From NCBI GenBank assembly GCA_027627225.1, contig CM051025.1:75224474-75288473 (forward strand): 64,000 nt of DNA. The letters run 5' to 3'. The first letter of the stretch is position 1. Every line of letters starts with the position of its first letter. The translations under genes and the position numbers were made by a program. Below, piece after piece: positions 39,401-44,196 of the stretch. The DNA comes from Congeria kusceri (Eukaryota > Mollusca > Bivalvia > Myida > Dreissenidae). The notes under the pieces were generated by a model that worked only from the letters and a program-made list of their open reading frames with translations, was not told the DNA's origin and ran no database searches.

Positions 39401-39401
39401 T
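341..39401 (-). CDS. Gene A: large disordered plus coiled-coil protein, 3' end beyond window
   Basis: Reconstructed from splice sites; twelve coding exons (39401-39352, 29222-29089, 20760-20704, 18602-18520, 18118-14567, 12558-12502, 11497-11423, 5164-5068, 1918-1731, 1161-1045, 609-439, 376-341) give about 1,539 codons so far. All junction phases agree. Residues 1-108 come from small exons. The next ~1,184 are low-complexity, acidic and Ser/Thr-rich, with a basic helical stretch (KKWLERCKRKGRLDDMAKR) about two thirds along, followed by a helical stretch containing RSFLIYIKNKQ. The following exons are heptad-like Glu/Lys/Leu/Gln coiled coil (e.g. LESQLTEAQDDLATLQDNL). A cytoskeletal or centrosomal scaffold would fit that architecture, but this is inference and I do not recognise the family. 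No catalytic motif is seen. Introns are filled with repeats. The gene is head-to-head with the arrestin gene at 43971. The exon set is unproven by transcripts, and extra or alternative exons may exist. Confidence 0.8.
439..609 (-). CDS. Gene A coding exon 11 (coiled coil) ending in a repeated 12-residue cassette
   Basis: Acceptor atttctgaag|GATGAG and donor AACAG|gtaggg, 57 codons in phase 0. The coiled coil DEVSRLKTLLEQSEQHVREE runs to ELKNALQQ, followed by HP and the cassette ESTSGGAVTEKQ. The last 36 bases are the first member of a tandem duplication that continues downstream. An earlier donor is not obvious, so the cassette appears fused to this exon. Confidence 0.72.
1045..1161 (-). CDS. 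Gene A coding exon 10 (coiled coil)
   Basis: Acceptor tttcattgcag|GTTTCG and donor CTCAAG|gtgggg, 39 codons in phase 0 at both ends. It reads VSSLEKRLEGVQKVTDLARH and ends RSEVNTLK, continuing the heptad pattern. GC content is visibly higher than in the surrounding intron. Confidence 0.85.
1210..1575. repeat. Intronic minisatellite, ~28-bp unit
   Basis: About a dozen diverged copies of ggggctaaatctgcaacata followed by ataaaa, in the intron between gene A coding exons 9 and 10. Variants differ by substitutions and one- to four-base indels, so the array is old. Confidence 0.9.
1731..1918 (-). CDS. Gene A coding exon 9 (coiled coil)
   Basis: Acceptor atattttcag|CAAGAA and donor CTGGAG|gtatga, 188 bases. 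It encodes an unbroken coiled coil (RISDLESQLTEAQDDLATLQ, then SLTKDNEALKLE). Ends in phase 0. Confidence 0.88.
1979..2246. mobile_element. MITE-like inverted-repeat element, family 1 copy 1
   Basis: The ends are imperfect inverted repeats (atgaggcgtgtcgtgg and its partner ccacaacaagcctcat). The interior has two hairpins, one nearly perfect around 2147-2205 (tcctggatgagcctgtgc opposite gcacaggctcatccagga). Related copies lie at 13874-14016 and 32619-32811. Non-coding. Confidence 0.75.
2250..3800. other. Intron of gene A, no recognisable feature
   Basis: AT-rich intronic DNA. A 102-codon minus-strand ORF near 2503-2811 has no coding character, and I see no tandem repeat of note. Confidence 0.6.
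3810..4275. repeat. Dispersed repeat, tgtgtttgataaac...cggacgg family, copy 1
   Basis: Begins gattctgtgtttgataaac, contains two ~190-bp subrepeats (aaattaggtcaaggtcaa, ggtgttggtgctagac) and ends in a gacggacggaagga run. A second copy sits at 22320-22790. Confidence 0.75.
5068..5164 (-). CDS. Gene A coding exon 8 (coiled coil)
   Basis: Acceptor ttgttcag|GAGGTG and donor GCACAAG|gtagcg. The 32 codons plus one base read EVTESQNRKLQTEVSTLQTE and end KEKYNRAQ. Leucines and valines fall at heptad spacing. Phase 1 at the end matches the next exon's two leading bases (G+CA = Ala). Confidence 0.85.
5940..6640. repeat. Tandem array, gagttatggtccttg family
   Basis: Several ~140-160-bp units containing caataactccgtaaatattg, ggtccttgtactctgcac and tcctctatcaatatatg. 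Another block of the same family lies at 9100-9870, and the two flank the tgacctt array as one composite repeat. Confidence 0.85.
6640..9085. repeat. Tandem array, ~145-bp unit with tgaccttgacc
   Basis: Successive copies of atatgcaatcccaagcgagg are spaced about 140-147 bases apart (near 6800, 6939, 7085, 7232, 7370, 7511, 7659), and more copies follow a 761-bp insertion at 7764. Each unit holds ggtgaccttgaccttgaccc and tatgaagtttcattaaaata. ORFs here (e.g. minus 7551-7775) are repeat translations. Confidence 0.92.
7764..8524. mobile_element. Non-autonomous hAT-like DNA transposon
   Basis: The termini tagggatgtcaacg and cattgacatcccta are inverted repeats (tagggatgtcaa, 12 bases matching). 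The element interrupts the tandem array and is flanked by 8-bp direct repeats, attttaag (756-763 of the 7 kb line) and actttaag (8525-8532), differing at one base. An 8-bp duplication and a YAGGG-type end are typical of the hAT superfamily. There is no transposase ORF. Subterminal ggttatccag motifs occur on both sides. Confidence 0.87.
9100..9870. repeat. Tandem array, gagttatggtccttg family, second block
   Basis: Four to five units with caataactccgtaaatattg and ggtccttgtgctctgcac, ending gacagacggacagacggacg, then tatatgcccccaaag and ccctttgggagcat. Confidence 0.85.
10459..11320. repeat. Tandem array, ~165-bp unit (aactctgtcaaaatacaaa)
   Basis: Five units. ggagttgatgacaaaggt recurs near 10504, 10663, 10829, 10992 and 11159. 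The unit also holds ccaagtttcaagtgaataac and cttttgaatataaacttt. Overlapping ORFs on both strands translate it as repeated peptides such as YSKFQVNN, so they are not genes. The same family recurs at 21479-22985 and 24478-25190. Confidence 0.9.
11423..11497 (-). CDS. Gene A coding exon 7 (75 bases)
   Basis: Acceptor tgtttattgcag|AGAGAT and donor GATAAG|gtatgc, phase 0 at both ends. Its 25 codons begin RDGEGKRKQAGGRSLTLD and end MLDK. Basic and polar, it precedes the coiled-coil exons. The two other frames are closed or out of phase. Confidence 0.78.
12502..12558 (-). CDS. Gene A coding exon 6 (57 bases)
   Basis: Acceptor cacatttag|GAAGGG and donor GGACAG|gtaagc, phase 0 at both ends. It encodes EGSPERGQRSSVGGQNLGQ, polar and likely disordered. 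The consensus donor and clean phase argue that gene A continues past 14567. Confidence 0.75.
13874..14016. mobile_element. MITE-like inverted-repeat element, family 1 copy 2
   Basis: Short copy with ends ttgaggcctgttgtggga and gccaacgacatgcctcatt, and the internal cgactgcacaggctaatccg. It lies in the intron after the giant exon. Confidence 0.65.
14423..14566 (-). other. Hydrophobic read-through tail, probably intronic
   Basis: If the giant exon is not spliced at 14567, the frame continues 47 codons with VALVILVLLVQIISFIM and further Phe/Ile/Val-rich residues, then stops. This would be a tail anchor. The DNA is strongly T-rich, which by itself translates to Phe/Leu/Ile/Val, and it begins exactly at a gtgaaa donor. 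I therefore favour intron. A retained-intron isoform with a membrane anchor remains possible. Confidence 0.55.
14567..18118 (-). CDS. Gene A giant coding exon, 1,184 codons
   Basis: The acceptor ttctcatag|CACCAG precedes the first internal Met by five codons (HQPDP), so the Met at 18103 is not the start of the protein. The exon is open for 3,552 bases (phase 0 to phase 0) and is by far the longest ORF in the window. Composition is Ser, Glu, Asp, Lys and Thr rich with few hydrophobics. Recurrent short pieces of the type F-x-SPS occur (LSFPSPS, FSFTSPS), suggesting short linear motifs. I see no signal peptide and no catalytic motif. The donor GACAAG|gtgaaa at 14567 is consensus. The same frame stays open to a stop at 14423 and would then add a hydrophobic tail, treated separately. 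Confidence 0.9.
18520..18602 (-). CDS. Gene A coding exon 4
   Basis: Acceptor caacag|ATTTCAG and donor TCAAGG|gtgtgt, 83 bases. In phase it reads DFRYSPTQNGKRDQQQ, then a short Ser/Arg segment ending SRSR. The ATG-initiated frame through the same bases (containing GINNSTDHQ) is a shadow, because it would join to the giant exon out of frame. A second cag six bases inside the exon would break phase, so the upstream acceptor is preferred. Confidence 0.8.
18676..19095. repeat. Intronic minisatellite, ~24-bp unit with ATGCAAAT
   Basis: About sixteen copies of gatgcaaataacaagactat with a variable tail (caggagat, catgggat, cagcagat), between gene A coding exons 3 and 4. The octamer atgcaaat is intact in about a dozen copies. 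Confidence 0.92.
19352..20142. mobile_element. Foldback DNA element with long terminal inverted repeats
   Basis: Left end tatggtggcatagaactgcc and right end ggcagttctatgccaccata are perfect inverse complements, and the inverted repeat extends about 75-80 bases through ttatcacgttaaccacttaa. It is flanked by the perfect 6-bp direct repeat agaaag (19346-19351, 20143-20148). The interior has at least three ~85-130-bp subrepeats with cgtaaatcgtaacacgttaa and tattcctgttac. No coding capacity. Confidence 0.9.
20495..20655. mobile_element. Short palindromic MITE
   Basis: aaggcccgtattcacaaag at the left is mirrored by ctttgtgaataccagcctt at the right, with cccttagg/ccttaggg just inside. About 160 bases. 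It lies directly downstream (minus strand) of gene A coding exon 3. Confidence 0.75.
20704..20760 (-). CDS. Gene A coding exon 3 (57 bases)
   Basis: Acceptor gttttcag|GTGATG and donor TTATCAG|gtaata. In phase it encodes DVPSVTHRMSSPPKKLLS. It enters with two bases and leaves with one, matching both neighbours. It is too short to stand out without its flanking exons. Confidence 0.8.
20880..21060. repeat. Dispersed repeat shared with 57370-57530
   Basis: cccctgttttattttttcca, gtctattaagcatataa and aattcaggactttt match the stretch at 57.4 kb with scattered substitutions. Family unknown. Confidence 0.65.
21470..22985. repeat. Composite dispersed repeat (gctgtcagaggacagcgcgc family) with nested insertion
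   Basis: Starts caagagctgtcagaggacag followed by cgcgctcgactattt. It contains units of the ~165-bp family, is interrupted by non-repeat sequence near 21770-22060, and holds a copy of the tgtgtttgataaac repeat at 22320-22790 ending in cggacggaaggacgg. It ends with gacgccagggcgagtaggaa. Confidence 0.8.
23150..24440. other. CpG-rich block around the MITE, unidentified
   Basis: Both flanks of the 23561 element are clearly richer in CG dinucleotides than their surroundings and share loose motifs (cttacggt, tcgcacgat, cgcacgatg). Probably an older DNA element split by the MITE, but I could not define its ends. Confidence 0.4.
23561..23967. mobile_element. MITE with gggcccgtttcataaag ends
   Basis: Left gggcccgtttcataaag and right ctttatgaaacaggccc are inverted repeats with one mismatch. 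Subterminal cataagaattc/gaattcatacg motifs are mirrored. The short ORFs on both strands inside it are not credible genes. Confidence 0.8.
24478..25190. repeat. Dispersed repeat, gctgtcagaggacag head plus ~165-bp units
   Basis: The head gagctgtcagaggacagcgc is nearly identical to that at 21476. Three to four units with gttgatgacaaaggt follow, and the tail gatgccgacgccgacccg precedes aggaaagctcacctactc. Confidence 0.87.
25412..25711. mobile_element. Inverted-repeat element
   Basis: gcacctatctatatttcccc with gagtggcgggct at the left is mirrored by gcccgccgctcgcccctggg and acattgataggtg at the right. Internal ggggaattagacaaa and tctaattcccc form another palindrome. A related inverted fragment is at 27133-27290. 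Confidence 0.65.
25712..27130. other. Intron of gene A, no recognisable feature
   Basis: AT-rich sequence between the two inverted copies. Short ORFs (up to 74 codons) overlap on both strands without coding character. Confidence 0.5.
27133..27290. mobile_element. Inverted partial copy of the 25.4 kb element
   Basis: gcacctatcaatattttt, aagcgattcccga, ggaatttgacaggctgaatg and gattccgg match the reverse complement of 25560-25710. With the 25.4 kb copy it could form a ~1.9-kb foldback. Confidence 0.6.
27300..28690. repeat. Tandem array, ~145-bp unit with tgaccttgacc, second locus
   Basis: About nine copies of the unit seen at 6.6-9.1 kb (ggtgaccttgaccttgaccc, catatgcaatcccaagcgag, tatgaagtttcattaaaata), ending gccgccacaaagcccgcccg. 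Confidence 0.9.
29089..29222 (-). CDS. Gene A coding exon 2
   Basis: Acceptor ctttccag|TGTCCC and donor AACACTG|gtaaaa. The exon is 134 bases: one base completes the previous codon, 44 codons follow, and one base remains. The open frame reads VPISNQRSSYADLFRETFS and continues with an acidic segment ending EEELIYNT. Reading on past the donor soon becomes low-quality sequence, and the phase-1 end fits the exon at 20760 (G+GT = Gly). Confidence 0.82.
29223..32090. other. Intron of gene A, no recognisable feature
   Basis: Low-GC sequence. One small direct duplication (tcagtggtagactgtgataa near 30760 and again near 30858, about 100 bases apart) and no element ends. Confidence 0.55.
32098..32545. 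repeat. Dispersed repeat, gctgtctcaggacag head
   Basis: Head caagagctgtctcaggacag is a cousin of the gctgtcagaggacag family. Two to three ~170-bp units with gaagtttcaatttaatatct follow, and it ends acgcacgggtaagcagaata. Confidence 0.75.
32619..32811. mobile_element. MITE-like inverted-repeat element, family 1 copy 3
   Basis: Ends aaatgaggcatgtcatggga and ttttcccacaacacacctca. Interior aaagtgtcgttctggatcag and ggaaagtgttgtcctggatt mirror the copy at 1979. Confidence 0.75.
33268..33382 (+). repeat. SINE body fragment (head-less copy)
   Basis: agacaccaagtactggttct, cccaggtaagggactcgag and caatcgagctaaaataaata match 44615-44725 and the reverse of 45465-45570. The tRNA-like head is missing. Confidence 0.75.
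34090..34565 (+). pseudogene. Decayed acidic coding remnant, duplicated in tandem
   Basis: Two copies about 280 bases apart (34160-34280 and 34440-34560) share agatgagagtgaacaatccg and gaaaatagtgacatagg. On the plus strand the first reads TDESEQSDENSDIGDELDFS and then DTDDVSDATLENLI. The second has the same frame with a stop where GDELD was. Such acidic segments occur at the N-terminus of some DNA transposases, including piggyBac types, but nothing else identifies it. Confidence 0.4.
34570..37110. repeat. Large direct duplication within a decayed element
   Basis: 34575-35080 (gatggtccaaatagttttcg, ggtactaagctacattatga, aagagctgtcaaacaacca) recurs at 36500-37080 (gatggtccacccagttttcg, agtactaagctacataataa). 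Offset about 1.9 kb. Between the copies lie only AT-rich sequence and short attatt runs. Confidence 0.7.
38178..38500 (+). mobile_element. tRNA-derived SINE (tRNA-Asp-like head)
   Basis: 38178-38251 folds as a degraded tRNA: A box tagcttagttggtagag, anticodon arm ctgga-ctgtcaa-tccgg with GTC in the anticodon position (Asp), B box gagttcgagcc. The T stem does not pair, so it is not a working tRNA gene. A non-tRNA body (ctacctctgcttcaagaag, gggcagtagttac) follows, as in bivalve SINEs. Confidence 0.75.
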
Positions 39402-39426
39402 TCGAGATTCTGTTTGTGATAGTTAC
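39352..39426 (-). CDS. Gene A first coding exon, start codon at 39401
   Basis: The acceptor tttgtttcag|GTAACT is followed in frame by TAA and then by ATG at 39401, giving MSHRDFPGDYSTDCSI plus two bases of a split codon. The donor TTC|gtattg is weak, but its phase (2) is exactly what the exon at 29222 needs, and the join makes TCT (Ser). The in-frame stop just before the ATG supports this as the true start. Only 50 bases are coding. Confidence 0.62.
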
Positions 39427-41238
39427 CTGAAACAAATAAAAGTAAATTAACATATTATTGTTATTATTATTATTGCAAAGATATACTGTAATACAAGCAC
39501 ACAATAATATTATGTATAAACATGAACTGGCTACTCTACTGGTCATGGACGTAATTCCGGCCACCCTTCAAAAAGCGTTTTTGCGATAGAGATTAATATT
39601 GTTTTCAATTAGCAAAAGAACTTTCTATAGCAACAGACTTCTACATATTTCTCGATTCCAGTAAGTATATCGTTTGAATTGAAATCTCAGTATCATAACA
39701 GGAAATATTGAGTTACATGGGGAAACTGACGTCATCATATGCACGCACCGAAAATATGGTGTTGCATGATTACAGATTTAAATTTATTATTTCTTCTAAC
39801 CGTTAACAAATTTTCACAAGCAAATTTGACGAAATAGGAAACACCCGCTTCTGTTTTAAAAGATCACATCACTATTTTGCCCAGACATGTTTTCTCTTTA
39901 AATTCGGTTATCTCGGATTTTCTTACAATTCCAATATCATCGTAAACTCTAGGCAGCCCCGGTAAGTTTATGTTGTAGCCGTTTTCAGCGTAGGTGTTAC
40001 TCATGGTATCGAGCATATTAGGCCCCTAGATTTATCCGGTCCCAGTTCTAGTTAGCAATTCAGTAGACAACTCGGCCCCTTCGACAATTCGGCCCTCAGA
40101 CTTATCAATCAGTATTATGAATGATATGTTGGTTACATTTCAAAAATTTATATTCATACTAATAATATCTATATTTAATTGAATAATGTATTCTCTATTT
40201 TATTCATATCAGTTATAACTGTTTACTTACTCACATAAAACGCATACCGCACAGGTGAAAATTTACAGCTATACACCAAGATTTTCAAATTGAATTATCT
40301 CCCTTGAATAGATTTAAAGGAAGTTTAAAGTTATTTATAGCTCACGTCACCCTTGGCTTCAAATTTAAAAAACGTGTTTACTTTATTTTTGACATAAAAA
40401 TGACGTTTAAACAAAACAAACACAATATAAACAAGCAAAAGAATCAAATGAAACTATTTGCAGTTCACCATTGCCAACATTGGTTTAAATTATACAGAAT
40501 TTAAGAGGAGGGGGGAGGGGTACCGGTGAAAGAAAGTCGTTAAGGTAGGATATTTTAGTCAAAATTTTATTTTTTTTTAAACCTTGATCGTTACTCTTTA
40601 GATAAGGATAGTTATTTAAAAAAAAAATTGTTATAAACATTGCCGAGGATACTAAAAAGTGGCCGATTATTTACGTACATTTGAGCTAGGAAAATGGACA
40701 TTTTATACGTTCTTTATTTCCGTTTATTTAGTTACCTTACACTCGTCCATTTTGATTTAAACTTACACGTTATATGAGTTTCGAACCCAGGATTATTGAT
40801 GTGAAGTTTAATTTTGATCAGTTGTGTACAACGTGAGATTTAAAAAAAACAACCACCAAAGTGGCAAATTACGTTCATGACCAGTATGCAATTCCGTATA
40901 TATATATATATATATATTAAAACTTCTAAAAGATGTATAGATTCGTTGCAAAGCAAAATGAAAGTAGAAAAAAAACAACAACACAGAACTAGGTTTTTAG
41001 ACCTTCCTTTATCTAATAACGATACACAATACACGAAAAAAATACATTTTTAAATTTTTTGTATCATATTTGACGGAAAAAGTATAAAAACCAATACCAA
41101 AACAAGGTCTATTGGTTAACAATGTGTTTACAATTTGCGATTAATTCCCGTTCCCCACCCACATTTAAAAGTTGATTTCAATGTGCACACACATAAAAAT
41201 TGTTGCATTAAAGCACGTTTTTGATTAAATTGACTTAC

Positions 41239-41300
41239 AGATTCTTCCTCCACAACCTTATCCAGTTTTCTTCGACATAATGTTAAATTTGCAAAATGTA
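41239..41300 (-). other. Gene A candidate 5' UTR exon
   Basis: On the minus strand GAAGAATCT|gtaagtcaa is a near-perfect splice donor at 41239/41238, upstream of the proposed first coding exon. The sequence before it contains only a very short upstream ORF (ATG TCG AAG ... TAA), and the next exon (39426) begins with a stop in the gene frame, so this would be untranslated. The 5' boundary is unknown. I chose 41300 only to mark the region. Confidence 0.35.
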
Positions 41301-42450
41301 GAATAATTTTTATGAACAACGATTATCTACACAGCGGCAGCAATTATACCCTCACTGCGCACCCCCCTGACCTAGATTTCCGGCGTATTCGGAACACCTC
41401 GTTAAACAATGTCGAAAAGGTCAATAAATAATGCAGGCGCGTAGCTCGAATGTCATCAAAGTCAAACCCACGAAGCGGTTACCTCCCTTATCGGTTAACG
41501 GTATCCACTTCCATCACAAATAAAATCAAAACGCTGACAGCGTAGAAAGACTGTTTGCGAGAAAAGAAACTAAAAGCAAATGAATTATGCGTGTATTTTT
41601 ATCATAAATAACATTTATTGAAGTAAGTCACCTGTCTGTTATGTCATTTAAACAAAACAAATCTCGAAACTCATAACTATACATTCTACTTAAAATAACT
41701 TGGCATAAACTGGTATTTGACTTAATTGAAGATGGAGATCCAGGCCACTGTTTTTTTTTTGCAAATGAAAGCTAATATAGCGCGCGTCCAATTCAATGCT
41801 AAAATAGGTCAAAATGGGTATATGGGCTAACAATGGGTAAAAATAGTCGATGAACCGTATAAGTTCGAATCAAAATTCTCTGCTTTTTATCACAAGCGCT
41901 TTGTTCGGTAAATAATAGTTAAAATAAAAATAAGTTAAATTAGTAAAATACAATCAAAACTCTCTGTAGAAGTACAATGCTTTTCCACAATTCTTATGCA
42001 TACGTCAAAAACAATTGCAATCATCAATCGAGTGGTGACGATTGCTCCGCTATATATGTACCCGCTATATATGTACTGAGTCGATACACTGTTGTTAAAC
42101 TTACGCAATATGATGTAATACGCAGTTAACCAGCCAACAGCACAAACAGATACGCTATCATACCTATGTGAATAGAAATAACATGAATTCACTTGTAGAT
42201 GTGGACTAAATGGATTATTATTCTTGTTTTTTGTGTTGTAAGTCGGATCTATTTCTTGTTATCTATTCATAGAAAGTAGCATCGATAACAGGAAGCCACA
42301 CTGCTCAGCGAGCGCAGCGCAGTAATTTATCGATTCACTGACTCGTAGCCTGCAAAGTAAAGAAGTAGTTCCCTCAATACCGATTTCTGAATACACCTAC
42401 TACATCATGTCGGCTCGCGCCAACAGTCTAATCATCACGTGGTTTGTTAA

Positions 42451-42897
42451 AGGCCTAGTTTAATCCTTCTTAATTTGACCCCCCCCCCAAAAAAAAATAA
42501 AAATAAAATATATATATAATAATTAAAAAAAAAATAAAAATCTGGGGTATTATACCCCTATGTATTGGCACCCTGCTGTGGACACAGTGTGGCGACCCAC
42601 AAAAGAAGGAATGTCTGGCGTCTCTGTGGGGTATTCCACTCTGTGTATTGGTCCAGCATAAAATCTCTTATCATTATCTTCAATATTTTCTCTCAGCTGA
42701 ATGAGCAATGGCTAAATGCACTGTTTCCTCTGCAGCAGTGTATTGATATCAGCTGATAATGGTCGCCACGCTGTATCCACACTGTGACCACAGCAGGGCG
42801 CCAATACACACGGGTACAATACCCCAGATTTTTGTGTTGGGGTGGGGTGGGGGGGGGGGGGCGGTCAAATAAAGAAGGATTACGTTAAACTAGGCCT
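42451..42897. mobile_element. piggyBac-like MITE in a TTAA target
   Basis: The element starts aggcctagtttaatccttct and ends agaaggattacgttaaac plus taggcct, inverted repeats with small differences, bounded on both sides by ttaa (42447-42450 and 42898-42901). Inner arms are also inverted (atctggggtattataccc opposite ggtacaataccccagat, and gtggacacagtgtgg opposite ccacactgtgaccac), and homopolymer C and G runs face each other. TTAA duplication is diagnostic of piggyBac-type insertion. It lies between the two divergent genes. Confidence 0.87.
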
Positions 42898-43854
42898 TTA
42901 AAATTTGATTACAGAGCGCAATGCTCGGAACCAGTCAAATCTCTGAGCGGAGATTGCATCAAATTATCAGGCTAGCTCATAGGTCAGCATCAGTAAAATG
43001 CTTGTATTACAAGTAGTCTACACCACGTTGAAAATGCATATAGTTGTAGACGTTATTTATGTTATGTGCAGTTGTTAATTTTCTCATTTTTGGAATAAAA
43101 TTTGTATTTTATAAAATGATCCAAGTATCAGGCTCATCATCCGTTAATTGGCTGTATAACAAATAAACCACGTTGAATAGATATTACTGTAGGCCTATTT
43201 TGTGCGCGTTATTTGTGTCAAATGCAGTTGTGAATTTGAAATCCACGCACACACAAAAGCAAATGCGTTAATCATTCGTGAAACTGAAATACAGTTGTTT
43301 TTTGTTTTTTAAAAACGTGTTCTATTGCAGATATTTTCCTAAGTCGGTGTAAGTCTATTCTATTACAGCCCAAAAAGATATAAGATAAAGACAAATATTT
43401 ATCAGACAATTACAATGTTCAACCCACAATTAGTTAATTTTATGATGGGTTTAAACATTGAACTTTGGACGATGTGGAATTTGTCAAACTGAACACACAT
43501 TAATACTCAGTAAAAATCTATCAGTTAATTGTAACATACACTTTACAGTTTTAAAAAGGCTAGCGTAAAAAAACAATACACCGCTTATAAATGACACGTG
43601 TAGTTCTTCACTGGTCTTGTACATGTACACTAGCCTTTCATTTCCGACCAGTATAGATCTACATAAGATTTTAATAATACATATCCTGCGTATTGCAGAT
43701 CTATTCATTATGTTCTTTGATGCTGTCTTTCTAAGTTCGAATAAAACATTGTGACCATTTGCTGTACGGATATAGTTTTTTTCTGAGAGCTCCATCTAAA
43801 GAGGTTTAACAATATAACGTGTAGTTTGAACTTATGAAAAACGCAAATATAAAT

Positions 43855-43962
43855 GGAAAAATAATCGACTTTGCGGAGACAGCCGTAATATAATCGACTT
43901 TACGGACACAGCCGTTATAATATATATAACGGCTGTGTTCGCAAAGTCGATTATTTTTAGAA
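43855..43962. promoter_or_regulatory. Palindrome just upstream of the arrestin start codon
   Basis: aaaataatcgactttgcgg at the left arm is mirrored by gcaaagtcgattattttt at the right arm, including acagccgt/acggctgt. A third, forward copy (taatcgactttacggacaca) lies between. The whole is 10 bases upstream of the ATG, in the probable 5' UTR or core promoter. Function unknown. Confidence 0.7.
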
Positions 43963-43970
43963 TCGTTTGC

Positions 43971-44196
43971 ATGTCGTTAAAAAATGTGAACGTCTCTGAA
44001 AAAAACGTTGATTTGAGTTTCGACGTAACGCACGAGCTACGTGATGACGAGGACGAGGATGACGTTTTGACGTCACGGACATACGTAACGGAATTCAACG
44101 TCGAGCTTACAAACGCGCACAATAACACGTACCTCCCTAACCAGTATGTGGAGGGGGTCGTAACGCTGAGTTTGAAAAGACCATTGGAGATACAAG
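43971..44196 (+). CDS. Arrestin exon 1
   Basis: ATG at 43971 begins MSLKNVNVSEKNVDLSF. The donor ATACAAG|gtcagt leaves one base. It carries the first strands of the arrestin N fold (YVTEFNVELTN, YVEGVVTLSLKRPLEIQ). The frame is open upstream only through palindrome-derived sequence without an ATG. Confidence 0.88.

Noticed and set aside
43935..43970. Upstream extension of the arrestin frame (FAKSIIFRIVC)
   Set aside because: It lies in the palindrome and begins with GTG rather than ATG; the first ATG is 43971.
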